A program made the translations under genes and the position numbers. From Clostridiales bacterium (lineage in GTDB: Bacteria; Bacillota; Clostridia; UBA8921): a DNA stretch of 16,721 nt. Where the stretch lies: assembly GCA_003535395.1 (NCBI GenBank), contig DOHE01000152.1:1-16721 (forward strand), written 5' to 3'. Under the pieces are notes generated by a model. That model searched no databases and had not been told where the DNA came from. It worked only from the letters and a program-made list of their open reading frames with translations. Below, in pieces: positions 7,301 through 15,185 of the stretch; position 1 is the first letter of the stretch; every line of letters begins with the position of its first letter.

Positions 7301-8989
7301 ATGGAACGGGACGAAGACCCTATTTATACCTTTGAACTGGATGAACCTTCAGGTACAGCAGGAGAGGCCATCCCTCCCCGTGAAGCTGGCTGCGCAGCTC
7401 TTTCATCGACGGATGAAAGTGAAGTATCCGCCTTTACTCGTATGCCTGCAAAGGCACCTCTGCCCACTCCCAGCCCGTCCCGGACCATCGATCCCCGGAA
7501 GCTGGAAATGCTCCAGCGTCTTTCTTCCCTGAAAGTACTGCGGGGCCCGGTGAAAAATGACTTTATGGCCCAGGCGCAGGCAGATGCTGATACATGCGTG
7601 GAGGAACCTGCTGATTTCGTGCCTTTTCAGGCTTACTGGCCCAGTTATGAGGATATGTCGCCAAAGCAGAAGCGTTGGTACTTTTACTGGCGGACGCAGT
7701 TGCGGGCCGGCTCTTACCCGGTCACGGATCTGGCCTATATTTTTGTTTATGTCTATGAACTCATCAACGGGGTGGGATTCAGCAGCTGCCGGGAAGGCTT
7801 TGTCAGGCTTTGCACAGTCTGGAGCCAATACCGGGAGCGTTATCCGGCCTTGGACCGGTATCTTGCATCCTGGGCCTATGATTTTATCCTGGTCTACTGC
7901 AGGGACGAGGAACCCGGTGCCATCCTGGCAGACATTCCAGACCGGTCCCTGCTGGTGCAGTTTCCGGACTACATGCTGGGAGAATATCTGAAGCTTCCGG
8001 ATCAGGAGCTTCCGGTGGAAGTGATTCTCCGGTTTTCCAATTATCCTTTTCACAGGGGTCCGTTCTGTGCCGGGCCTTCCGGCGGGATTTTCCTGCAGAT
8101 GATCCCCGGTTCTTTGCGAGAGGCCAGCGCCTGTCTGCTGAAGACCACCGGCAGATCCATGATCGATTCGTTTTCATCTGCAGGCCCCGCGCGCCGCTCC
8201 CGCCTGCCCTTCCAGAACGCCCTGTATAATGGCGAAATCAAAGAGATCCAGGTTTCCCATACCTATTATCTGTCATGCACGCCGCTGCGTGAATTTATCA
8301 CATCGGTCATCCGCCGCTTGGAAAATGCCCTGCGGAAACTGACCGGATTCCAGGGCCGGCTGCGCGGCATCCAGCTGGATCCAGCTGTCGGGGCTGCCGT
8401 CGACCGCTATGCGAAACAGGAACTGGCCCGCATCCGTGCTTCGGAAACCCGGGAAAGGCTGGAATTTGACCGGGAGCGGATCCTGAAGCTGATCCAGGAT
8501 GCAGATATTATCCGGGAACGGCTGCTGGCGGGAACCGGAGAGGATGGATCCGGCGAACAGCACGCTCCGGCGCAGGACACTCCGGCGCAGGACGCTGCAT
8601 ACTCCGGGATCCCGGCACCATCTCCGGCACAGAATGCTGCATACTCCAAGATTAAGATACAAACAGAAGAAGCAGAAGTAGAAAAAGTAGAAGAAGTAGA
8701 AGAAGAAACAGATCTCTGGGCAAATTTCCTGAACAGGCTGGATTCGGGTGCGCGAAATATTTTATATGCGCTGGCGGACCGTGGGTATGAAGCCCGGGAA
8801 TCTGACCTGGAAAATGCCTCTGCCGGGCAGTTCCTGGGGATGCTGTCGGATAAAATCAATGACCTGGCTCTGGAACTCCTGGGCGACCTGTTGATCCTTA
8901 CAGAGGGGGTCACCTGGTCCGTGATCGAGGATTACCGGGACCCCCTGGGGAAAGCCCTTCAAAAACAGGAGGAGGATGGTTCGGTTTGA
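7301..8989 (+). CDS. TerB-N/TerB-C domain protein, first gene of operon
   Basis: The 562-aa product has a TerB-N domain from about residue 105 (FQAYWPSYEDMSPKQKRWYFYWR, then TDLAYIFVYVYELINGVG) to about 300, a middle alpha-helical region, and a TerB-C domain in the last 90 residues (LWANFLNRLDSGARNILYAL, then INDLALELLGDLLI and a conserved EDYRDPL). These domains are known mainly from comparative genomics of Ter-type stress systems linked to DNA processing; no biochemical activity is established. The N-terminal 100 residues are probably disordered. Residues about 422-469 are a repeat-rich Ala/Pro/Gln then Glu/Val linker before TerB-C. The ATG at 7301 is chosen because GGAG lies 7 nt upstream and the promoter start falls just before it. 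The stop overlaps the next start by 4 nt (TTGA). Confidence 0.83.
   Translation: MERDEDPIYTFELDEPSGTAGEAIPPREAGCAALSSTDESEVSAFTRMPAKAPLPTPSPSRTIDPRKLEMLQRLSSLKVLRGPVKNDFMAQAQADADTCVEEPADFVPFQAYWPSYEDMSPKQKRWYFYWRTQLRAGSYPVTDLAYIFVYVYELINGVGFSSCREGFVRLCTVWSQYRERYPALDRYLASWAYDFILVYCRDEEPGAILADIPDRSLLVQFPDYMLGEYLKLPDQELPVEVILRFSNYPFHRGPFCAGPSGGIFLQMIPGSLREASACLLKTTGRSMIDSFSSAGPARRSRLPFQNALYNGEIKEIQVSHTYYLSCTPLREFITSVIRRLENALRKLTGFQGRLRGIQLDPAVGAAVDRYAKQELARIRASETRERLEFDRERILKLIQDADIIRERLLAGTGEDGSGEQHAPAQDTPAQDAAYSGIPAPSPAQNAAYSKIKIQTEEAEVEKVEEVEEETDLWANFLNRLDSGARNILYALADRGYEARESDLENASAGQFLGMLSDKINDLALELLGDLLILTEGVTWSVIEDYRDPLGKALQKQEEDGSV
8565..8708 (+). repeat. Composite low-complexity repeat before TerB-C
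   Basis: CTCCGGCGCAGGAC recurs at 8565 and 8580 (15-bp period). GCTGCATACTCC is exact at 8594-8605 and 8636-8647. From about 8666 the strand is almost pure purine, with GAAGTA and GAAGAA units encoding a Glu/Val run. All are in frame and together make the linker between the middle region and TerB-C. Confidence 0.85.
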
Positions 8990-10389
8990 GTGATTTGAAG
9001 ATCCCGCGCAGGGTGAGTTCCGCCCTGCTTAACTCCATCAGCGCAGGGGTGACGCCCCGCATCGGTCTGGAATACATGGCTGTAGGCCGCAGGGAAGAGA
9101 TTGGGACCCTGCTGGACGATCTGGCAAATGTCGCGGAAGGCGGTTCCGTATTCCGGTTCATCGTAGGACGGTATGGAAGCGGAAAGAGTTTTCTGCTGCA
9201 GATCATCCGGAACTATGCCATGGACCGGAACTATGCCGTGGCAGATGCGGATCTCTCTCCGGAGCGCAAGCTCACCGGCGGTAGCGGGCATGGGCTGAAC
9301 ACCTACCGGGAACTGATACGCAACCTGTCCACTCGGGTCCGCCCCGATGGGGGGGCTCTGCCGGCGCTGCTGGAAAAATGGATCTCCGGCATCCAGGTCC
9401 ACGTCCTGAAGGAGCTCTCTGATGAAAAATCTGCCGCCGGAAAGGCCGGTGAAGCCAGGGATACCGGTGAAGCCGCCGGAGAGGCTGCATCCAGCTCTGC
9501 CCAGGCGGAAGTGGATCTGCGGATGGAAGCCCGGATCCTCCGCGAGATCCACCAAATGGACACTCTGGTCCATGGATTTGATTTCGCCAAAGTACTGACT
9601 GCTTACTGGCGCGGCTGGAAATCCGGTTCCGATGAACTGCGGAGCGCGGCCCTCAAGTGGCTGCGGGGAGAATATACCACCCGGTCAGAGGCGCATGCGG
9701 AACTGGGGGTCCGGTCTATTATCGGAAATGATACCTGGTTCGATGACCTCAGGCTTATCTCTGCCTTTGCCCGCACAGCGGGATGCACCGGTTTCCTGGT
9801 ACTGCTGGATGAGGGTGTGAATCTGTATAAAATCAGCAATTCCCAGTCAAGGAACAACAATTATGAGAAACTCCTCAATATGTTCAATGATGCCATGCAG
9901 GGCAAGATGCAAGGCATAGGCATCTATATGGGAGGGACGCCCCAGTTCGTAGAAGACCCGCGCCGGGGACTGTTCAGTTATGAGGCGCTGCGTACGCGTC
10001 TTGTGGGGACCCGGTATGTGCGGGAGGGATTCCGGGACCTGCAAAGCCCTCTGTTGACCCTGGACAAGCTGTCCCACGAGGAACTGTTCGTGCTGCTTAA
10101 AAAAGTGCTGGAGATCCATTGTGCACATCATCAATCCCAAACCCGTGTCACGGATCATGACCTGATGGAATTTCTGCAGCTTGCTTTAAGCCGGTTGGGC
10201 GCAGAGGAACTTCTGACTCCCCGGGAAGTGCTGCGGGATTTTGTCGGCATCCTGAATGTGCTTCTCAAGGAACCGGACATTTCCTTCCAGGGTCTGCTCA
10301 CCGGGAACCTGTTCCATGTGTCCTCCGCCGGAGAGGAGAGCCGGTCGGGCAATGACGGAGACGGGGAAGCCGTGGAGTTTACATTATGA
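8986..10389 (+). CDS. DUF2791 P-loop ATPase (BrxD-like)
   Basis: The 467-aa product is a P-loop ATPase. It has Walker A GRYGSGKS (residues 61-68), followed by a DUF2791-like block (VADADLSPERKL, then YRELIRNLSTR and GGALPALLEKW). Walker B is LVLLDE (271-276), leading into GVNLYKISNSQSRNNNYEKL and a sensor-like GGTPQFVEDPRRGLFSYEALRTRL. This family includes the BREX protein BrxD and ATPases paired with TerB-N proteins and Lhr-type helicases; it presumably powers or loads a partner on DNA. The start is TTG, with AGGAGG about 10 nt upstream and a 4-nt overlap with the TerB stop. Its own stop overlaps the helicase start (ATGA). Residues about 149-175 are an Ala/Gly/Glu-rich insertion between the two Walker motifs. 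The family call is from recalled motifs. Confidence 0.83.
   Translation: MSDLKIPRRVSSALLNSISAGVTPRIGLEYMAVGRREEIGTLLDDLANVAEGGSVFRFIVGRYGSGKSFLLQIIRNYAMDRNYAVADADLSPERKLTGGSGHGLNTYRELIRNLSTRVRPDGGALPALLEKWISGIQVHVLKELSDEKSAAGKAGEARDTGEAAGEAASSSAQAEVDLRMEARILREIHQMDTLVHGFDFAKVLTAYWRGWKSGSDELRSAALKWLRGEYTTRSEAHAELGVRSIIGNDTWFDDLRLISAFARTAGCTGFLVLLDEGVNLYKISNSQSRNNNYEKLLNMFNDAMQGKMQGIGIYMGGTPQFVEDPRRGLFSYEALRTRLVGTRYVREGFRDLQSPLLTLDKLSHEELFVLLKKVLEIHCAHHQSQTRVTDHDLMEFLQLALSRLGAEELLTPREVLRDFVGILNVLLKEPDISFQGLLTGNLFHVSSAGEESRSGNDGDGEAVEFTL
9446..9486 (+). repeat. 18-bp period repeat in the DUF2791 gene
   Basis: CCGGTGAAGCC is exact at 9446-9456 and 9464-9474, an 18-bp period, and a degenerate third copy follows near 9476. 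It encodes the GEA-type low-complexity insertion between Walker A and Walker B. Confidence 0.7.
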
Positions 10390-12788
10390 GCAGGGATGTT
10401 TTTTCCCGGCTTGCTCCATTCATTCGGGACTATATCTATCGGAACAACTGGAGCGAACTGCGGCCTGTCCAGGTGGAGGCCTGCCGGGTGATTTTCGATA
10501 CTCCAAACCATCTGCTTCTTTCCTCCGGCACCGCATCGGGAAAGACGGAAGCCGCCTTCCTTCCAGTGTTGACGCTGATGATGGATGATCCGCCGGCAAG
10601 CATCGGGGTACTTTACATCGCGCCCCTTAAGGCACTCATCAATGATCAGTTCCTGAGGTTGGATGATCTGCTGAAAGAGGCGGGCATCCCGGTCTGGCAC
10701 TGGCACGGGGATGTGCCCCCTACCCACAAGCAGCGGCTGCTGCGCAATCCCTCCGGCGTGCTGCAGATCACCCCGGAATCTCTGGAAAGCATGCTCATCA
10801 ACAAGTCCCGAGACCTGGTACGGCTGTTCGGGGATTTGCGCTTCGTTATTATCGATGAGGTCCATGCATTCATGGGGACGGACCGGGGCATCCAGGTGCA
10901 GTGTCAGCTGGAGCGTCTTAAGCGGTTTTTGCGAGGGACGCCGCGCCGCATCGGGCTCTCGGCCACCCTGGGGGACTATTCCCTGGCGGAAGCCTGGCTG
11001 GCGGCAGGCACGAACATCCCGGTCTCTACGCCTAAGGTCAGTATGGGAAACCAGAAGATCCGCCTTTCTGTCGAGCATTTTTATGAACCGGAGGAGCCGG
11101 AAGAGAAAGAAAAGAAGCCCGGGACCCGCGGACAAGAAGCAGCGGAACTGCCGCCGGCGTCCGAAGCAGCTGCAGCATCGGCGGCTACATCGGCGGCAGC
11201 ATCAGCGGCTACATCGGCGGCAGCATCGGCAGCTGCAACCACAGAGACGGCGGCTGACGCTGATTCCGCCACCGAACCTGTGTCCCTGACTGCCAGCGCC
11301 TGCTGGGAATATCTTTATGCCAGGACTTTGGATCGGAAATGCATCCTCTTTACCAACATGCGGGAAGAAGCGGAAACCGCAATCGCTACTCTGCGCCAGC
11401 TCGCGGCACTGCGCGGCACCCCGGATATTTACCATGTGCATCATGGCAGCGTGTCCGCCTCATTCCGGGAAGCGGCGGAAGCCGATATGAAAACAGCCCC
11501 TGGACCCGTGACGGTAGGGGCCACTGTTTCCCTGGAAATGGGCATCGACATCGGCCGGCTGGAACGGATCCTGCAGCTGGATGCCCCCAACTCCGTTTCC
11601 AGCTTCCTTCAGCGCCTGGGCCGGTCCGGAAGAAGGGGCAATCCCTCAGAAATGTGGTTCGTATGCCGGGAGGAACGCCCCTCAGGACTGCCCCTGTTGC
11701 CCTATCAGATCCCATGGCGGCTGCTGCAGGTGATCGCCATTATCGAATTGTATCTGAAAGAAAGATGGGTGGAGCCTCCTGTCCGGGTAAATTATCCCCT
11801 GAACATGCTTTACCACCAGACCATGAGCATCCTGGCGGGTGCCGGAGAGATGCAGCCCGCATCTCTGGGACAGCAGGTGCTGGGGATGGAGGCCTTTTGC
11901 CAAATTTCCCCGGAGGATTACCGGGAACTGCTGCATACCCTGCTGGCTGCGGACCATCTGCAGCTGACCGAAGAGCGGGGGCTGATTCTGGGGCTGGAAG
12001 GGGAAAAAATCGTCAACAATCATCATTTTTACGCTGTTTTTCCTGAAGAAGAGGAGTATACAGTGGTGGCGGAATCCAAACAAATCGGCAAGATCGAAGT
12101 GCCTCCGCCGGTAGGAGAACGTATTACTCTGGCCGGACGCAACTGGGAAGTGATGGATCTGGATTTCAAGCAGAAGATGGTGTTCACCCGCCCAGTGAAA
12201 GGAAAAATCAAAACTTACTGGCAGGGTGGGGGGCTTCGCATTGCCGGCCGGGTGGTGGAAGGGGTCCGGGAAGTGCTGCTTTCCGAAAGGGATTACCCAT
12301 ACCTGGGTCCCGGGGCTGCCAAACGTCTCCAGGAAGCCCGGTTCGTCAGCAGGAATTCTGACCTGGCCCAACATCAGGTCCTGCCTTTGGGCGGAAAAAC
12401 CCTGTGTCTCCTGCCCTGGCTGGGTACGCTGGATTATCATGCACTCATGCTGCTGCTCCGTAAATTTTGTACCCCGGTGTTCGATATCAGGAGCATTGGA
12501 GGGCAGGCCCCCTATTTCATCCTGGTCCGCATGGGAGAGGGCAGCGGAGAGGATCTGCTTAAACACCTGCAGCAAGTGCTGATGGACGTACCGGACCTTC
12601 AACCATTGCTCAGCGACGAAGAAGCAATGGAAATCAAGCGCAGCATCGAGTACAGGACCCCCAAGTTTGACCGGTTTATCCCGATGAGCCTTCACCGCAA
12701 ATCCGTGATGCAGGACTATATCGATCTTGCTGCTCTTAGCCGGTCGGTGATGTCCTGGAGCTGTGCGTCCGGGGAGGTTGGATCATGA
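10386..12788 (+). CDS. Lhr/BrxHI-like superfamily 2 DEAD/DEAH helicase, copy 1
   Basis: The 800-aa product is a complete SF2 helicase with motif I SGTASGKT (residues 47-54), Ia APLKALINDQ, II DEVH (157-160), III SAT (192-194), IV CILFTN (319-324), V GATVSLEMGIDIG (378-390) and VI QRLGRSGRRG (409-418). After the two RecA domains come a winged-helix-like region and an Lhr-type beta domain (FYAVFPEEEEYTVV, then PVGERITLAGRNWEV). It should unwind or translocate on nucleic acid using ATP. The linker between the RecA domains (about 233-302) is expanded by a charged stretch and an Ala/Ser/Thr repeat. The ATG at 10386 overlaps the upstream stop (ATGA) and has GGAG 8 nt before it. The product resembles BREX BrxHI, but no BREX core genes are near. 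It is closely similar to the next gene. Confidence 0.92.
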   Translation: MSRDVFSRLAPFIRDYIYRNNWSELRPVQVEACRVIFDTPNHLLLSSGTASGKTEAAFLPVLTLMMDDPPASIGVLYIAPLKALINDQFLRLDDLLKEAGIPVWHWHGDVPPTHKQRLLRNPSGVLQITPESLESMLINKSRDLVRLFGDLRFVIIDEVHAFMGTDRGIQVQCQLERLKRFLRGTPRRIGLSATLGDYSLAEAWLAAGTNIPVSTPKVSMGNQKIRLSVEHFYEPEEPEEKEKKPGTRGQEAAELPPASEAAAASAATSAAASAATSAAASAAATTETAADADSATEPVSLTASACWEYLYARTLDRKCILFTNMREEAETAIATLRQLAALRGTPDIYHVHHGSVSASFREAAEADMKTAPGPVTVGATVSLEMGIDIGRLERILQLDAPNSVSSFLQRLGRSGRRGNPSEMWFVCREERPSGLPLLPYQIPWRLLQVIAIIELYLKERWVEPPVRVNYPLNMLYHQTMSILAGAGEMQPASLGQQVLGMEAFCQISPEDYRELLHTLLAADHLQLTEERGLILGLEGEKIVNNHHFYAVFPEEEEYTVVAESKQIGKIEVPPPVGERITLAGRNWEVMDLDFKQKMVFTRPVKGKIKTYWQGGGLRIAGRVVEGVREVLLSERDYPYLGPGAAKRLQEARFVSRNSDLAQHQVLPLGGKTLCLLPWLGTLDYHALMLLLRKFCTPVFDIRSIGGQAPYFILVRMGEGSGEDLLKHLQQVLMDVPDLQPLLSDEEAMEIKRSIEYRTPKFDRFIPMSLHRKSVMQDYIDLAALSRSVMSWSCASGEVGS
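11166..11240 (+). repeat. 12/24-bp tandem repeat in helicase linker
   Basis: A 24-bp unit, GGCGGCTACATC followed by GGCGGCAGCATC, occurs at 11180-11203 and again with one change at 11204-11227. Each 24-mer is itself two 12-bp halves, and degenerate halves flank it. It encodes an Ala/Ser/Thr run between RecA1 and RecA2. The second helicase copy has no such expansion at the same place. Confidence 0.9.
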
Positions 12789-13654
12789 CTTCTGCCTGCC
12801 CTCCCTGTCCGCCCTGCCCTCCCTGTCCGCCCTGCTCTCCCTGCCCGCCCTCCTCTTCCCCGTCCGGCCATACTGCACCGCCCGGCAGCGGAGTATTCCC
12901 CCGTCTGGCACCCTTCATCCGTGAATACATCTATAGAAATGGATGGGCGGAACTGCGGGAGATTCAGGTGGCAGCCTGCCAGGTGATCTTTGATACGCAG
13001 AACCATCTGCTGCTGGCTTCCGGCCCGGCTTCCGGCAAAACGGAGGCCGCCTTCCTGCCGGTATTGACTCAGTTGCATGAAAACCCGCCTTCTACCGTAG
13101 GTGTGCTCTACATCGCTCCCCTGAAAGCCCTGATCAATGACCAGTTTCTAAGGCTTCAGGACCTGCTTTCGGAGTCCGGGATTCGGGTGCGCCACTGGCA
13201 TGGGGATGTGATGCGCAGCGACAAGGAGCACTTTCTGCGTCAGCCTTCGGGGATCCTGCAGATCACTCCCGAATCCCTGGAAAGCATGGTGCTGCATAAA
13301 GGCCGGGATTTAGGCAGGATTTTCGGAGATCTTCGGTTTATTATCATTGATGAAGTGCATGCGTTCATGAACGCCGACCGGGGGACCCAGGTGCTGTGTC
13401 TGCTGGAGCGTCTCAAGCCCCACCTGCGCACTTCCCCCCGTAGGATCGGTCTTTCCGCTACTCTGGGAGACGTTCGGATCGCAGGAGAATGGCTGGCTTC
13501 CGGCACAGACCGGCCTGCGGAGATTCCCGCCATTGCACCGTCAACCCAGAAGATTCGCCTGTCTGTGGAACATTTTTTGATGCCGGCGCTGGAAGATATC
13601 AAGGATCCCTTGGAAGAACCTTCCCTTAAATATATCTATGAAAAAAGTCTGTAA
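12785..13654 (+). CDS. Lhr/BrxHI-like helicase copy 2, N-terminal (RecA1) part
   Basis: This 289-aa frame is the first half of a second SF2 helicase that matches copy 1 closely along its length (compare LAPFIREYIYRNGWAEL with LAPFIRDYIYRNNWSEL). It carries motif I SGPASGKT (residues 79-86), Ia APLKALINDQ, II DEVH (189-192) and III SAT (224-226). It stops at TAA 13652-13654, right after the first RecA domain. The ATG at 12785 overlaps the copy 1 stop (ATGA) and has GGGGAGG 7 nt upstream, so the Cys/Pro-repeat N-terminus (residues 5-22) should be translated. Alone it lacks motifs IV-VI and could not be a helicase. It is either half of a split enzyme or the front of a recently broken gene. Confidence 0.8.
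   Translation: MTSACPPCPPCPPCPPCSPCPPSSSPSGHTAPPGSGVFPRLAPFIREYIYRNGWAELREIQVAACQVIFDTQNHLLLASGPASGKTEAAFLPVLTQLHENPPSTVGVLYIAPLKALINDQFLRLQDLLSESGIRVRHWHGDVMRSDKEHFLRQPSGILQITPESLESMVLHKGRDLGRIFGDLRFIIIDEVHAFMNADRGTQVLCLLERLKPHLRTSPRRIGLSATLGDVRIAGEWLASGTDRPAEIPAIAPSTQKIRLSVEHFLMPALEDIKDPLEEPSLKYIYEKSL
12797..12850 (+). repeat. 18-bp tandem repeat x3 encoding CPPCPP
   Basis: Three 18-bp units (TGCCCTCCCTGTCCGCCC and close variants) start at 12797, 12815 and 12833. Each encodes CPPCPP or CSPCPP. They form an N-terminal extension absent from copy 1. A Cys-Pro repeat of this kind is unusual in a cytoplasmic helicase. Confidence 0.92.
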
Positions 13655-13669
13655 AGGCGGTGCATCGTG
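13652..13669 (+). other. In-frame TAA with SD-like re-initiation site between helicase halves
   Basis: The upstream and downstream frames are the same frame: CTG TAA AGG CGG TGC ATC GTG. The stop replaces the Asp codon of TLDRKCILFTN in copy 1, where copy 2 reads SL-stop-RRCIVFAN. No indel is needed. AAGGCGG directly after the stop resembles an SD and sits 6 nt before the GTG at 13667, which could restart translation inside motif IV. The possibilities are a point nonsense mutation, a sequencing error, read-through, or a genuinely split enzyme. Confidence 0.75.
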
Positions 13670-15133
13670 TTTGCCAACGGCCGGGAATCGGCAGACGGCA
13701 TCATCGCCAACCTGCGGTTTATCGCCGCGGTCCGTGGCACACCGGACTATTACCATGTGCATCACGGCAGCATCTCCGCCCCCCTTCGGGAAGATGCGGA
13801 GACCGAAATGAAGGAATCTCCGGGGCCTGTTGTCACCGGAGCCACCCTCACCCTGGAAATGGGCATCGATATCGGAAAGCTGGAAAGGATCATCCAGGCA
13901 GGCCCGCCTGTCTCCGTCTCCAGCCTGGTGCAGCGCCTGGGCCGGTCCGGACGCCGGGGCAACCCTCCGGAGATGTGGTTTTTGGACTGGGAGACGGAAG
14001 GAGGCAAAAGCGCGCCCCTGCCCTACCAGCTGCCCTGGCGGCTGCTGCAAACCATTGCCATGATCCAGCTGTACCTGGAAGAGCGGTGGATCGAGCCTCC
14101 CCGGATAATAAAAACCCCCTGCAGCATCCTGTATCATCAAACCATGAGTATTCTGGCATCGGCGGGGGAATTATGCGCAGAAGCATTATCCGGGAGGGTG
14201 TTGGGATTGTCCCGGTTTTCCGGTATCACTCCGGAGGATTTCAGGGAACTTCTTTCCCACCTGCTGGCCCTGGACCACATCCAGCAGACAGAGGAAGGCG
14301 GGCTCATTATTGGCCTCACGGGTGCCCGGGTGGTGGAGAATTTTGATTTTTTTGCCGTTTTTCCCGAGGAAGAGGAATGGGCGGTGGTGGACGGTTCCAA
14401 CCAGGTTGGTTGCATCGAGGACCCGGTGCCGCCCGGAGAATACGTCACTGTCGGGGGACACTGCTGGCAGGTCACACGCGTTGATAATGAACGTCGCATC
14501 GTGTTCGTCCAGGCCACCAAACGGCTCATCCGCTTTTTCTGGCACGGGGATCGCGCACTGCTGCACGACCGCATTCTAAAACGCATGCGCCAGGTTTTAT
14601 TTGAAACCGCGGAATACCCCTATCTGCAGCAGGCTGCCTTGGAAAGGCTCCGGGAGGCCCGAAATCTGGCCGCTTTTGCTGAACTGGACAAGTATAATTT
14701 TTACAGCTGGCACGATCACGCTACCGGCAGCGATATGTGCTGTCTGTTCCCCTGGATGGGGCACCTGTCCTATCACACGCTGCTGCGCATCCTGAAAAAC
14801 CACTCCCGGGGAAATCCGGAAGCGGACCGGTTTGCCGGGCTAAGGCCCTACTTCATCACCTTTCGGATGCAGGGGAATTCACCCGGGTCCTACCTGAAGC
14901 AGATCAAGCAGCTTTTCGGTGGCAGGATCCCGCCTAACGCCGTTTTCGATGATCACGAAATACGGCTGTTCAAAAAGGAGTGCGAGTACAAAGTTCCTAA
15001 GTACGACTGCTTTGTTCCCGACTCTCTGTTAAAGAAACAACTGATCAACGACTATATCGATATGGATTTTCTCCGGAGTGAAGTGGCGCTGTGGCAGGCG
15101 CCGCCGGACCTACGTGACGTCCCTGCGGAATGA
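13667..15133 (+). CDS. Lhr/BrxHI-like helicase copy 2, C-terminal (RecA2 to end) part
   Basis: This frame of 488 codons continues helicase copy 2 after the TAA. It holds motif IV FAN at its start, V GATLTLEMGIDIG, VI QRLGRSGRRG, the winged-helix-like part and the Lhr-type beta domain (FFAVFPEEEEWAVV). Together with the N-terminal part it gives 782 residues, against 800 for copy 1. The GTG at 13667 with the SD-like AAGGCGG is the nearest plausible re-initiation point; starting there removes the first residues of the strand leading into motif IV. The frame stays open with conserved motifs, so any inactivation is recent or the split is tolerated. The stop codon lies inside a 16-bp tandem repeat. 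Confidence 0.75.
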   Translation: MFANGRESADGIIANLRFIAAVRGTPDYYHVHHGSISAPLREDAETEMKESPGPVVTGATLTLEMGIDIGKLERIIQAGPPVSVSSLVQRLGRSGRRGNPPEMWFLDWETEGGKSAPLPYQLPWRLLQTIAMIQLYLEERWIEPPRIIKTPCSILYHQTMSILASAGELCAEALSGRVLGLSRFSGITPEDFRELLSHLLALDHIQQTEEGGLIIGLTGARVVENFDFFAVFPEEEEWAVVDGSNQVGCIEDPVPPGEYVTVGGHCWQVTRVDNERRIVFVQATKRLIRFFWHGDRALLHDRILKRMRQVLFETAEYPYLQQAALERLREARNLAAFAELDKYNFYSWHDHATGSDMCCLFPWMGHLSYHTLLRILKNHSRGNPEADRFAGLRPYFITFRMQGNSPGSYLKQIKQLFGGRIPPNAVFDDHEIRLFKKECEYKVPKYDCFVPDSLLKKQLINDYIDMDFLRSEVALWQAPPDLRDVPAE

Positions 15134-15162
15134 CGTCCCTCCGGAGTGACGTCCCTCCGGAG
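15115..15162 (+). repeat. 16-bp tandem repeat x3 at the 3' end of helicase copy 2
   Basis: TGACGTCCCTGCGGAA is followed by two exact copies of TGACGTCCCTCCGGAG and then by TGAAG. The helicase stop TGA (15131-15133) is the first triplet of unit 2. CTCCGGAGTGAAG also occurs inside the gene at 15071-15083, so the array may have grown from a duplicated gene segment. CTCCGGAG is self-complementary, so the RNA could fold, but no U-tract follows. Confidence 0.9.
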
Positions 15163-15185
15163 TGAAGCCCTGCCGAAGCAAGGCG

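Noticed and set aside
10155..11135. 326-aa minus-strand frame, and a similar one at 11682-12695
   Set aside because: Both are antisense to helicase copy 1, whose motifs are all on the plus strand.
13640..13670. Frameshift at the A6 run in helicase copy 2
   Set aside because: The frames before and after are identical in phase and align to copy 1 without a gap, so only a stop codon separates them.
7301..15133. Complete BREX or DISARM locus
   Set aside because: Only BrxD-like and BrxHI-like genes are present. No PglX-type methylase, PglZ, PglW/BrxC, DrmB (DUF1998) or PLD nuclease is seen in the window.
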